The notes under the pieces were generated by a model. It did no database searches and had not been told where the DNA came from. It was given only the letters and a program-made list of their open reading frames with translations. Positions 17,750-27,440 of a stretch of DNA of 33,460 nt are shown one piece after another. The position numbers and the translations under genes were made by a program. Each line of letters starts with the position of its first letter. The stretch's first letter is position 1. The stretch lies in the NCBI GenBank assembly GCA_012799645.1, contig JAAZKV010000011.1, forward strand, positions 1-33,460, given 5' to 3'. This DNA comes from Candidatus Iainarchaeum sp. (GTDB lineage Archaea; Iainarchaeota; Iainarchaeia; Iainarchaeales; JAAZKV01).

Positions 17750-18331
17750 TTATAATTTTAAATTCAATTTTTCTCTTATTTTTTTTGCAACTATTCCATG
17801 GGGGTTGTAGAAAAGAAAACTTTCAATTTGTCCAATGTTTTTTGTTTTATTGTTTTTTTTAAGGGTGGCTTTTTCAAAATCAATTATTGTTGGAAAAAAT
17901 TTTCGTTCACCATTAATTATTTTTTCTTGTACTAAAATATTTTTGCCCACTTGGAGTTGGTTGTGGCTTAAATTTATTTTATCAAGCAAAAACAATTGTT
18001 CATACAATTCTTTAATTAATTCGTAAAGTTCTTTTTTTGTAACATCATCAAATTTTTTTCCCAAAACAAAATCAAAAAGTTTTGTCCCGTTAATATGTTC
18101 CATTATTACATAATTTTTTTCAAAATTAATTTCTTCAATTTTTGGTCCTACTCCAACATTATTCGCGCGGATTAGCATTTTTCCTTCGCGCTGTGCAAGA
18201 TCTTTTCTTGGAGATTTTTCTCTAACTTCTTTTAACACAAATTTTTTTCCGTTTTTGTTTTCAATTAACCAAATGTATGAACTCCACCCTTTAGAGAGTT
18301 GGATAATTTTTTTACATTCCATAAATTTCAC
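17750..18331 (-). CDS. Predicted Ser/Thr protein kinase-like protein (COG2112-like)
   Basis: GWSSYIWLIENKNGKKFVLKEVRE; LDKINLSHNQLQVGKNILV; TIIDFEKATLKKNNKTKNIGQ. Confidence 0.65.
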   Translation of the reverse strand: MKFMECKKIIQLSKGWSSYIWLIENKNGKKFVLKEVREKSPRKDLAQREGKMLIRANNVGVGPKIEEINFEKNYVIMEHINGTKLFDFVLGKKFDDVTKKELYELIKELYEQLFLLDKINLSHNQLQVGKNILVQEKIINGERKFFPTIIDFEKATLKKNNKTKNIGQIESFLFYNPHGIVAKKIREKLNLKL

Positions 18332-18350
18332 AAATGTGTTTGAATTGAAT

Positions 18351-19145
18351 TTAATTGAAAGGGTGTTCGTTTTCTATTTTTTTTATTTTTAGTTTGGTTT
18401 GTTTTGGATCAATTGGGCGTTTGTTTTTTAGAGTGGTTTTAAGAAAACTTCCTGTGGGAGTGAGAGAAATTAAAAGTTCTTTTTGTTTTACTTCCATTTC
18501 TATTAAATTTTTTTCTTTAAGTTTTTTTAAATTATAAAATAATCCTGATTTTAGTTGTTTCATTTTATCAGGGTTTAGTTTAATGTTTTTGTTTTTAGCG
18601 AATTCTTTTGTTAATTGAGTAAAAGTTTTTTGGTTTTTTTCTAAAAGCAAAATTAGTTCTTTTTGTTTTTTTGCAGGGAGTGCGATTTTGCTTAAATTTA
18701 TTGAAGGGAGATCTACAAGCGCACGAGCTCCTGTTGTGATTATTTCTCCAGGGTGAGTGTATTGGGTTGGGATTACATAAAATAATTTTATTGGATAGTA
18801 TTGTGCTGCAAGCATCATTGACATTTTTAGGATAGTGGTTCCTGAAGAAATATTGACATTGATTTCATCATATTCTTTTGATAGTTTTTCAAGAAGGGCG
18901 GTTGTTTTTTCAATACATTCTTCAAGATTGTGAAAATCAAACAACATAATTTCATAATCAATAATTTGTTTTAGTGATTCCCCAATTTTTTCGGCAATGC
19001 TTGTTGTTGCTTCTCCCCATTTCTCATCATGGGATTTTTGAGAATCAGAAGAAATAAAAATCACTTTATTTGGGGGTTTTTGTTTAATCCCATAAATAAA
19101 TCTGTCAAACTCCCAACCCATTAAAATTATTTGAACTGACTTCAT
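18351..19145 (-). CDS. CARF-domain plus winged-helix regulator (DUF6293/HFX_2341-like)
   Basis: IILMGWEFDRFIYGIKQKPPNKVIFISSD; YDEINVNISSGTTILKMSMMLAAQYYPIKLFYV; C-terminal wHTH. Confidence 0.65.
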   Translation of the reverse strand: MKSVQIILMGWEFDRFIYGIKQKPPNKVIFISSDSQKSHDEKWGEATTSIAEKIGESLKQIIDYEIMLFDFHNLEECIEKTTALLEKLSKEYDEINVNISSGTTILKMSMMLAAQYYPIKLFYVIPTQYTHPGEIITTGARALVDLPSINLSKIALPAKKQKELILLLEKNQKTFTQLTKEFAKNKNIKLNPDKMKQLKSGLFYNLKKLKEKNLIEMEVKQKELLISLTPTGSFLKTTLKNKRPIDPKQTKLKIKKIENEHPFN

Positions 19146-19316
19146 AAAATATCGCCAAAATCAAAAACAATAAAATTACATTAAATTTTTTAAATTTTTT
19201 AAATTATGTTAAATTACACTAAAATTACATTAAAAATTGCACTAAAAATGATATTAAAATATTTTTAAATCATATTAATTAATTTTTAATATACAAAATA
19301 TTTTTTCAATAATGCT

Positions 19317-19326
19317 TTTATATATA
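19317..19326 (+). promoter_or_regulatory. TATA box for the wHTH gene; spacing implies a nearly leaderless transcript
   Basis: tttatatata about 18-27 nt upstream of ATG 19344. Confidence 0.55.
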
Positions 19327-19343
19327 TCTAGGCATATTATTAG

Positions 19344-19700
19344 ATGCAAAAATTTCTTGATTTTAATTTCAAAAATATTAGTGTTCTTGATTTAAAAGAT
19401 CCTGTTTTTAGTGAGCTTTCCTCTTCTTCTGTTAGGGAACAAATTGTTTCTTTGATTGGTTTTCAACCAGGGTTGTCTTGTATTCAATTAACCAAAATAA
19501 TTAATTCTTTTAGAGAGAAAAAGGTGACAAATCAAGCTGTTTTTCACTTGTTGAATGAACTTTGTGCTGATGGGGTTTTGTTGAAGAAGGATAGGAAATA
19601 TTTTGTTAATCGTGAGTGGATTTCTAAACTAAAAAACACTATTTGTGAAATAGAAGAAAAATTATCCGGTTCGCAAGAACAAGTAATTATTCTTTGTTAA
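19344..19700 (+). CDS. Winged-helix DNA-binding protein
   Basis: SSVREQIVSLIGFQPGLSCIQLTKIINSFREKKVTNQAVFHLLNELCADGVLLKKDRKYFVN. Confidence 0.6.
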   Translation: MQKFLDFNFKNISVLDLKDPVFSELSSSSVREQIVSLIGFQPGLSCIQLTKIINSFREKKVTNQAVFHLLNELCADGVLLKKDRKYFVNREWISKLKNTICEIEEKLSGSQEQVIILC

Positions 19701-20015
19701 TTTTTTTGTTAGTATTTTTTGTTAATTTTTGTATTAGTGTTTTTCTGTGTTGGCAAGTAATATTTTTTTGTCAGAATTTTTTTGTCAAAGTTTTTTTGTT
19801 AGTGTTTTTTTGTTTTTGTTTTGTATTTTTGTTATTATTTTTTTTTGTTATTTTATTTTTTTATTTATTAGTGGTTTTTTTCATTATTTTTTCATTATTT
19901 GAATTTATTTTGTTCTCTTTTTTTGCGTTCCACAAGCTTTATATAACTTTTTTTGGAGTATTATTTTAGTGTTGACTAATTGTTTTGAATTATTTTTACT
20001 AAGGGGGATTATAGT

Positions 20016-21647
20016 ATGGCTGAAAATGGACAAGATAATGCTTTCATGGGTGAGGGCACAAAAAGAACCAGAGGAAAGGATGCTCAAAGAATGAATATTT
20101 TGATTGCACGAGCGGTGGCTCATGCAGTAAAAACAACTCTTGGTCCTAAAGGAATGGACAAAATGATTGTTGATGATTTGGGGGATGTTACTATCTCTAA
20201 TGATGGGGCAACTATTTTATCAGAAATGGCGATTGAACACCCTGTTGGAAAAATGATGGTTGATGTTGCAAAAACTCAAGATAAAGAAGTTGGGGATGGA
20301 ACAACATCAGCAGTGGTGTTAGCTGGAACTTTTTTAGAGAAAGCAGAAAAATTAATTGATGATTCAATTCATCCAAGTGTAATAATTAATGGGTACAGAA
20401 TGGCTGCTCAAAAATCAAAAGAATTTTACACAGAGATCGCTGACCCGATTGATTTTTCTGATAAAAAATTAATTAAAACAGTAGCACTGACTTCAATGAC
20501 TGGTAAAGCTGCAGAATCATCAGAAGTATTAGCTGATATTGTGGTTAATGCTGTTACTTCAGTTGTTGATAATGTTGACAAAAAAATGATTATTAATGAA
20601 GATAATATAAAACTTGAAAAAAAAACAGGGGGATCACTAAAAGATACTCAACTTGTGAGTGGAATTGTTATTGACAAAGAAATTGTTCATTCTGCAATGC
20701 CAAGAAATATTGCTGATGCAAAAATCGCTTTGCTTGATTTGGCTCTTGAAGTGAGAGAACCAGAGAGTGATGCAAAAATTGAGATCAATACTCCTGAACA
20801 ACTTCAAGCATTTATTGATGAGGAAGAAAGACAACTAAAACAAATGGTTACACAAATAAAAAATGCTGGGGCTAATGTTGTGTTTACTCAAAAAGGAATT
20901 GATGATCTTGCACAACACTACTTGGCTAAAGAAAAAATCATTGCGGTGAGAAGAGTAAAAAAATCTGATATGGATGCACTAGCAAGAGCAACAGGAGCAA
21001 GTATTGTGACAAGCATTAAAGAACTAAATTCAAAAGATTTGGGGTACGCAGGAAAAGTTCTTGAAAGAAAAATTGCAGGGGACAATATGGTGTTTGTGGA
21101 AGGGTGCAAAAACCCAAAAAGTGTATCAATCCTAATAAGAGGGGGAACAGAACACGTAGTTGATGAAGCAGAAAGAGCACTAGTTGATTCAATTGGAGCA
21201 GTGGCTTCAGCAATTGAAATGGGAAAAATACTAGTGGGGGCAGGTTCTTGCGAAATAGAAGTTGCAATGAAATTAAGAGATTATGCAAAAACTGTTGGAG
21301 GAAGAGAACAACTAGCAATAGAAGCATTCGCTGAAGCACTAGAAATAATTCCTAGAACACTAGCAGAAACAGCAGGAATGGATCCAATAGACACTCTAGT
21401 AAATTTGAGAAGTATGCACACAAAAAAAGACGGAAAATATGTTGGGGTAAATGTATACAAATCAAAAGTAGAGGATATGAAAAACGCAAAAGTGCTAGAA
21501 CCACTAAAAGTAAAAACCCAAGCAATAGATTCAGCAAGTGAAGTAGCAGAAATGATACTAAGAATTGATGACATAATTTTAGGATCATCAAAAGCAAAAA
21601 TGCAACCAGGAATGGGCGGAATGGGCCCAAACGGAATGGAAATGTAA
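20016..21647 (+). CDS. thsA: Thermosome subunit (group II chaperonin)
   Basis: [44 protein letters not shown]-terminal [10 protein letters not shown]. Confidence 0.97.
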   Translation: MAENGQDNAFMGEGTKRTRGKDAQRMNILIARAVAHAVKTTLGPKGMDKMIVDDLGDVTISNDGATILSEMAIEHPVGKMMVDVAKTQDKEVGDGTTSAVVLAGTFLEKAEKLIDDSIHPSVIINGYRMAAQKSKEFYTEIADPIDFSDKKLIKTVALTSMTGKAAESSEVLADIVVNAVTSVVDNVDKKMIINEDNIKLEKKTGGSLKDTQLVSGIVIDKEIVHSAMPRNIADAKIALLDLALEVREPESDAKIEINTPEQLQAFIDEEERQLKQMVTQIKNAGANVVFTQKGIDDLAQHYLAKEKIIAVRRVKKSDMDALARATGASIVTSIKELNSKDLGYAGKVLERKIAGDNMVFVEGCKNPKSVSILIRGGTEHVVDEAERALVDSIGAVASAIEMGKILVGAGSCEIEVAMKLRDYAKTVGGREQLAIEAFAEALEIIPRTLAETAGMDPIDTLVNLRSMHTKKDGKYVGVNVYKSKVEDMKNAKVLEPLKVKTQAIDSASEVAEMILRIDDIILGSSKAKMQPGMGGMGPNGMEM

Positions 21648-21667
21648 ATTCCAAAAAACTATTGAGG

Positions 21668-21701
21668 AATAATTGAGCTCTCCTTTTAGAGTTCAATTAT
21701 T
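21668..21701 (+). terminator. Hairpin terminator after the thermosome gene
   Basis: AATAATTGAGCTCT-CCTTTT-AGAGTTCAATTATT (14-bp stem with one G-U) followed by a T-rich tract. Confidence 0.75.
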
Positions 21702-21846
21702 TTAATTTTTTTATTTTTGTTTTTTTTTTCATTTTATTTTATTTCTTCTGTTTTAATTAATTTTGTTTTTTGATTTTTCTGTTTTATTTTTTTTATTAAA
21801 CTAAAAATTAATTTAATTAAATTCGCCCAAATTATTATAGCGTAAT

Positions 21847-22701
21847 TTGTTGGACACTTTTTTGAGCCAACTAAAAACCATTGTTGGAACCATTGTTGGA
21901 ACCATTGTTTTTCCATTGCACTTTTTTAGAAATGTTGGTTTCATTTTTGACAATATTGTTTTTATTCTCTTCTTCTCTATTTGTTTTATGGTTTTGAAAA
22001 AAAAAGTAAAGAAAGTGAATTGTAAGAAAAAAATTGAGAATAAAATTGGTCAAAAAAATATTCCAAAAAATATTCCAAAAAATATTCCAAAAAATGTTAT
22101 AAAAAATGTTACAAAAAATATTGCAAAAAAGAAGGGGCGTGTTTTTGTAATAACTGGCCCTTCGGGAGTGGGTAAAACTTCTGTTGCTGTTGGTGTTATG
22201 AAGGATCTTAAGAGTAAATTCAAAAGGGTAATAACTTGTACTACTAGAGCTCCGCGTGTGGGTGAAAAAAATGATGTTGATTATCATTTTTTATCAAAAA
22301 GCGAGTTTGAAAAATTACTAAAAAATAATGCTTTTTTTGAGTGGGCCAAAGTTTATGATAATTATTATGGTTCGTTAAAAAAAGAAATTAATGCTGTGGT
22401 TAATTCTGGTAAAAATGTTTTATTAGTAACTGATAATCAGGGGGCAATTTCTATTCAAGAAAAAAATAAAGGGGTGGTAACAATTTTTATTAAACCTCCA
22501 ACAATTGATGATTTGCGTGCTCGTTTAGAAAAAAGGGGAAAAGATACTCCTGAAGTGATTGATAAAAGAATTTCACTCGCAACAAATGAAATAAAACAAA
22601 TGGGGTTATTTAATTTTGTAGTAGTAAATGATGTGTTGAGTGATGCAATAGTTGAAACAAAAAACATTATTTTGAATAGATCTAAAAAAGTTCAAAGTTA
22701 A
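21847..22701 (+). CDS. gmk: Guanylate kinase with hydrophobic N-terminal segment and KNIP/KNV repeat linker (start uncertain; MVLKKK at 21988 possible)
   Basis: RVFVITGPSGVGKTSVAVG; TTRAPRVGEKNDVDYHF; YYGSLKKEI. Confidence 0.85.
   Translation: MLDTFLSQLKTIVGTIVGTIVFPLHFFRNVGFIFDNIVFILFFSICFMVLKKKVKKVNCKKKIENKIGQKNIPKNIPKNIPKNVIKNVTKNIAKKKGRVFVITGPSGVGKTSVAVGVMKDLKSKFKRVITCTTRAPRVGEKNDVDYHFLSKSEFEKLLKNNAFFEWAKVYDNYYGSLKKEINAVVNSGKNVLLVTDNQGAISIQEKNKGVVTIFIKPPTIDDLRARLEKRGKDTPEVIDKRISLATNEIKQMGLFNFVVVNDVLSDAIVETKNIILNRSKKVQS
22053..22130 (+). repeat. 12-bp tandem repeat (aaaaatattcca), coding KNIP units
   Basis: aaaaatattccaaaaaatattccaaaaaatattccaaaaaatgttataaaaaatgttac. Confidence 0.9.
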
Positions 22702-22800
22702 TATATTTGAAAAAATTTAATAAATTTGAAGAAATTTGAAAAAATTTTGGAATTAAAAACAATTAAATAGGATGAAATTCATAGTATTAGAGTTTGAGGT

Positions 22801-23457
22801 GTGATTTTTATGATGGGAGTTGTTTCTGAAGTATTTGCAAATTATTACACTGCTTTTGTTAATTCAATTCCTGTGCTTACTTTTGTTTTTGTGTTAGTTG
22901 TTATTGGTTATTTGTTTGGACTTCTTGTAAAATTTTTGGCTATTAGTTTACTAAAATATGTTGGTCTTGATGATTGGTTTGAAAATCAAAACCTTTTAGC
23001 AGCGCTTGGAAATAGGGATTTGTCAGAAATTATTGGATCAATTTTAAAGTGGTATGTGTTTTTTATTTTCCTAAAACAAGCAGTGGAATTAATTAATTTA
23101 TTTACTATACAAGAAATGCTTGGTTTTTGGATAAGTTTTATCCTAACTCTAATTGCGGCATTTGTTGTGCTTATATTTGGGATGATTGTTGGTAGGTATG
23201 TAAGAAATGCGGTTGAGGCAACAAAAGTTGCTATGAAAAAAATGTTAGGGTTAGTTCTAGAACTAATGATAGTTTATGTATCTTTTGTAATGGGAATTAA
23301 AATGGTGGGACTTCCAACCCAACTATTAGAATACACATTTTTGATCGCAGTATTCGGAGCAGTGTTCGCAATGAGTTTAATGATGGGAATAGGGTTTGGA
23401 TTAGCACTAAAAGATGAAGCAAAAACAATAGTAAAAGAAATAAAAAAGAAAAAGTAA
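22801..23457 (+). CDS. Multi-pass membrane protein resembling conserved TM-helix/MscS-related proteins
   Basis: Hydrophobic segments, FVVLIFGMIVGRYVRNAVEA, GIGFGLALKDEAKTIVKEIKKKK. Confidence 0.5.
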   Translation: MIFMMGVVSEVFANYYTAFVNSIPVLTFVFVLVVIGYLFGLLVKFLAISLLKYVGLDDWFENQNLLAALGNRDLSEIIGSILKWYVFFIFLKQAVELINLFTIQEMLGFWISFILTLIAAFVVLIFGMIVGRYVRNAVEATKVAMKKMLGLVLELMIVYVSFVMGIKMVGLPTQLLEYTFLIAVFGAVFAMSLMMGIGFGLALKDEAKTIVKEIKKKK

Positions 23458-23882
23458 AACAAATGTGGGAAAGCAAGAAAAGAAATGCGAAAATGTAAAC
23501 AAAGGAATACAAAAAGCTAAAAGAAGGAAAACAAGAAAGCGAATAAAGGAATAAAAAGCTGGTGTGGATAACGAGAAGGTAAGAAATAATTTTGAATAAT
23601 TAAAAAAAAAGAAAAATTAAATTCACAGTTTTTTCTAATTTTTTTAATTTTTTATTCAACCCTTTATTTTTTAAACTCTACTAGTTAATTGTTTTTTATG
23701 AATTCTAGAAGGGATTTAGCCATACTTGAATAATTTGCAAAATTCACTATTTTTAACAAAAATCATTTTTTTGAATTATTTTTTTCAATTATGTTCAATT
23801 AAGTTCTTTTTTAAATCTTCATTTACTAGAATTATTAGGGTTTACTATAATTGTTAGGAGTTAATTAAAAAAATTGGTTTTA

Positions 23883-23956
23883 AAAAATTAGTTGATTAAA
23901 AATTAGTTGATTAAAAATTAGTTGATTGAAAATTAGTTAATTAAAAATTAATTATT
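23883..23956. repeat. 15-bp degenerate tandem repeat (aaaaattagttgatt) upstream of the tRNA
   Basis: About five consecutive near-identical units. Confidence 0.85.
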
Positions 23957-23966
23957 TGGGGTTTAT

Positions 23967-24041
23967 GGACGATTAGCTCAGCCTGGTTAGAGCATTAGTC
24001 TTATACACTAGGGGTCAGCGGTTCAAATCCGCTATCGTCCA
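23967..24041 (+). tRNA. tRNA-Ile (anticodon TAT)
   Basis: GGACGAT/ATCGTCC acceptor; GCTC/GAGC D-stem; TTAGT-CTTATAC-ACTAG anticodon arm; AGCGG-TTCAAAT-CCGCT T-arm; discriminator A. Confidence 0.9.
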
Positions 24042-24108
24042 TTTGATTTCAAAAAATAAAAAATGATTAGTAAATTATTAAAAATTATTTTTGGGTTTTG
24101 TGAGTAAT

Positions 24109-26976
24109 ATGTCAAGATTTGAAATTGAAAAAAAGATTTCCGATTTCTGGGAAGAAAATAAGTGTTTTGAAAAATCTGTTTCAATGCGTCCAGTGGATAA
24201 ACAGTATGTTTTCTATGATGGTCCGCCTTTTGCTACAGGAGTTCCTCATTATGGACACATTTTGGGTTTAACTAGTAAGGATGTTTTTCCAAGGTATTGG
24301 ACAATGAAAGGGTATAGAGTTGAAAGAAGGTGGGGTTGGGATTGTCACGGTCTCCCAATAGAAAATATTGCTGAAAGAGAATTAGGAATTAAAGATAAAA
24401 AAGAAATTGAAACAATGGGTGTTGATAAGTTTAACGAGTTTTGTAGATCAAAAGTTTTCTTTTTTGAAAAAGAGTGGAAAAAAACTGTTAGATCAATGGG
24501 TAAGTGGATTGAGTTTGATAATTCTTACAAAACAATGGATAACACGTATATGGAATCAGTTTGGAATATTTTCAAAACACTTTATGATAAAAACTATATT
24601 TATGAAGGAAAAAAAATTTTGATGTATTGTCCTCATTGCCAAACTCCTCTCGCAAATTCAGAAATTGCGATGGATAATAGTTACAGAGATGTGACAGAAA
24701 AAACAGCAACAGTTGCTTTTGAAGTAAAAGGAAAAGAAAACGAATACATTTTAGCTTGGACAACCACTCCTTGGACTTTGATAGGAAATGTGGCTCTTGC
24801 AATAAACCCAGAACTTGATTATGCAAAAATTAATGTGTTTGGGAAAAAATTTATTTTAGCAAAAGAATTAGTAGAAAATTTTTTCAAACAATATGAACTA
24901 ATTGAAGAATTCAAGGGAAGTAAAATTTTGGGGTTAGAGTATGTTCCACTTTATGAAATGAATTTGAACGGAAAAAAAGGACATTATGTAATTGATGGTG
25001 GAAAAGAAGTAACAGCAGTGGATGGAACAGGAATAGTTCACATGGCAATTTACGGGGAATTTGATTATCAAATGATTAGAAAATATGATTTGCCAATAGT
25101 TCAACACATTGGAAAGGACGGGACACTAATTGAAGGGCCAAAGAATTGGATAGGGAAATGGTTCAAAAAAGTTGATGATGATGTTTTAGGTGATTTACAA
25201 GATAGAGGAATTTTGATTGAAGAAAAAAGTTACACTCACTCTTATCCATTTTGTTATAGGTGTGAAACTCCTCTAATTTACAATGCAGTGGATTCTTGGT
25301 TTGTGGATATAACAAAAATAAAGCCACAATTAATGAAAGCAGCAGAAACAATTAATTGGTATCCCGAAAATATTAAAGAAGGAAGATTCAAATATATTTT
25401 AGAAACAGCTCCTGATTGGAGTATTTCAAGAAACAGATTTTGGGCAACTGCTATTCCTGTGTGGAAATGTGATAAGTGTGGAGAAATAAAAGTTGTTGGG
25501 AGTGTTGCTGAATTAAAACAAAACGCTGTTGAAAAACTTGAAGGGGAAGTTGATTTACACAAACACGTGGTTGACAAAATTCATTTGAAGTGTTCTTGCG
25601 GAGAAGTAATGAATAGAATTCCTGAAGTTCTTGATTGTTGGTTTGAATCAGGAAGTATGCCTTATGCAGCAAAGCACTATCCTTTTGAAAACCAAGAGTG
25701 GTTCAAAACAAATTTTCCTGCAGATTTTATATCAGAGTATATTGCACAAGTTAGAGCATGGTTTTACTACATGCACGTATTATCAACTTTATTATTTGGA
25801 AAAGCCCCTTTCAAAAATGTTGTAGTGTCAGGAACAATTCTTGCAAGTGATGGAACAAAAATGTCAAAATCAAAAGGAAACTTTCCTGATCCTGAAAAAA
25901 TATTTGAAACTTACGGAGCGGATTCTTTAAGATTATACTTAATGGCTTCCGCACTAATGAGAGCAGAGGATTTGAACTTCTTTGAAGAAAATGTAAAAGA
26001 AATGCACAGAAAAGTAGTGATGATTCTTGCTAATGTAAAAAACTTTTACGAATTATTCTCCGCAACAGAAATTGATCCAAATAATGATTCTTCAACAAAT
26101 ATTTTGGACAAATGGATGATTAGTAAAACAAACAATTTAGTAAAAAACGCCACAAAATATTATGATGATTATAATACAATAAATTTGTGTTCTGAAATAA
26201 TAACTTTTGTTGATGATTTATCCACCTGGTTTGTTAGAAGAAGCAGGGATAGATTCAAGAGTGATGATGTTAAAGAAAAAAACCAAGCAATCACTACACT
26301 CGCATTCACTTTAACTAATTTATCAAAAGTAATGGCGCCAATTGCTCCCTTCATTTCTGAAGAAGTGTACCAATCTTTGAAAAAATCTTGCAACGGTTTA
26401 AAAGAATCAGTGCATTTGGATGATTGGCCATTATTTAATGAAAAATTAATTGATAATGATTTAGAAAAAACAATGCTTGTTGTTAGAGAGGTTTGTAGTA
26501 AAGCGCTTGATGAGAGAAAAAAAGCAAACATTCCAATTAGACAAGCACTCGGAAAATTATCTTTCAGTGGAGCAAAAATAAATTTGGCAAACGAATTATT
26601 GGATTTAATAAAAGATGAATTAAATGTTAAAGAAGTAATTCAAGGAGAATTATCAGATAAAGATAATTTGGAATTAGTGGTGACACTTGACACAACAATT
26701 ACTCCTGAATTATTAAGAGAAGGAATTTCAAGAGAACTAATTAGAAAAATAAACGATTATAGAAAAGAACTAAAATTAACAATAAAAAATAAAATAAATT
26801 TAATAATTGAAACAAATGATGATACAATAAAACAAAGTGTTAATGAATTTTCTTCTGAAATAAAAAAATCCGTGCAAGCAATAGAAATTGTTCAAAACAC
26901 TTGCACTAGTGATAAAGCAAAAGAAGTTGAACTAAACAAAGCAAAAATAAAACTACAAATAAATTTAGTTGAATAA
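24109..26976 (+). CDS. ileS: Isoleucyl-tRNA synthetase (ORF track start 24091, TTG)
   Basis: YDGPPFATGVPHYGHILG, WDCHGLPIE, DGTKMSKSKGNFPDP. Confidence 0.95.
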   Translation: MSRFEIEKKISDFWEENKCFEKSVSMRPVDKQYVFYDGPPFATGVPHYGHILGLTSKDVFPRYWTMKGYRVERRWGWDCHGLPIENIAERELGIKDKKEIETMGVDKFNEFCRSKVFFFEKEWKKTVRSMGKWIEFDNSYKTMDNTYMESVWNIFKTLYDKNYIYEGKKILMYCPHCQTPLANSEIAMDNSYRDVTEKTATVAFEVKGKENEYILAWTTTPWTLIGNVALAINPELDYAKINVFGKKFILAKELVENFFKQYELIEEFKGSKILGLEYVPLYEMNLNGKKGHYVIDGGKEVTAVDGTGIVHMAIYGEFDYQMIRKYDLPIVQHIGKDGTLIEGPKNWIGKWFKKVDDDVLGDLQDRGILIEEKSYTHSYPFCYRCETPLIYNAVDSWFVDITKIKPQLMKAAETINWYPENIKEGRFKYILETAPDWSISRNRFWATAIPVWKCDKCGEIKVVGSVAELKQNAVEKLEGEVDLHKHVVDKIHLKCSCGEVMNRIPEVLDCWFESGSMPYAAKHYPFENQEWFKTNFPADFISEYIAQVRAWFYYMHVLSTLLFGKAPFKNVVVSGTILASDGTKMSKSKGNFPDPEKIFETYGADSLRLYLMASALMRAEDLNFFEENVKEMHRKVVMILANVKNFYELFSATEIDPNNDSSTNILDKWMISKTNNLVKNATKYYDDYNTINLCSEIITFVDDLSTWFVRRSRDRFKSDDVKEKNQAITTLAFTLTNLSKVMAPIAPFISEEVYQSLKKSCNGLKESVHLDDWPLFNEKLIDNDLEKTMLVVREVCSKALDERKKANIPIRQALGKLSFSGAKINLANELLDLIKDELNVKEVIQGELSDKDNLELVVTLDTTITPELLREGISRELIRKINDYRKELKLTIKNKINLIIETNDDTIKQSVNEFSSEIKKSVQAIEIVQNTCTSDKAKEVELNKAKIKLQINLVE

Positions 26977-27111
26977 TTGTTTTGTTGAATAGTTGTTTTA
27001 TTGATTAATTATTTTTGCGGAACAATTTTGTTGATTAGTTTAGATAATTAGTTCAATTGATCAATTATTAATTATTTTTGTTTTTCTTCGTTTAGTTTTT
27101 TTTGAATTGTT

Positions 27112-27282
27112 TTACATCATCATTTGTAAAACAATCATTCCTACTACAATAATTATTATTGTTGCCATTACAAAGTAAGGGTTTAGTTGTGGACTTTTTG
27201 TATTCGCATCAAAAAATCTCATTATTCCTATTGCAGAACTTGGACCTGTTCCTGTGGATTTATTTTTAATGAATTTAACCAT
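27112..27282 (-). CDS. secG: Preprotein translocase subunit SecG/Sec61-beta (56 aa; absent from the ORF track)
   Basis: MVKFIKNKSTGTGPSSAIGIMRFFDANTKSPQLNPYFVMATIIIIVVGMIVLQMMM. Confidence 0.85.
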   Translation of the reverse strand: MVKFIKNKSTGTGPSSAIGIMRFFDANTKSPQLNPYFVMATIIIIVVGMIVLQMMM

Positions 27283-27440
27283 TTTTTCTTCACCTATTAA
27301 CTTTTATATATCTTAATTTACATATTTTATTATAACATTATTATTACTAATATTATGTAATAATTAATTTGGGGTTGTTTTAAAAAAGTAGTGTTTTTTG
27401 ATAATTTTTTTTGAGAGTTTTTTTGGTTGGTTTTTAGTGG

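Noticed and set aside
19694-19969. 91-aa hydrophobic ORF
   Set aside because: Lies in a nearly pure T tract, so a hydrophobic frame is expected by composition alone.
23883-23956. CRISPR array
   Set aside because: Contiguous 15-bp units without unique spacers; a simple tandem repeat. No CRISPR-like array was found anywhere in the window.
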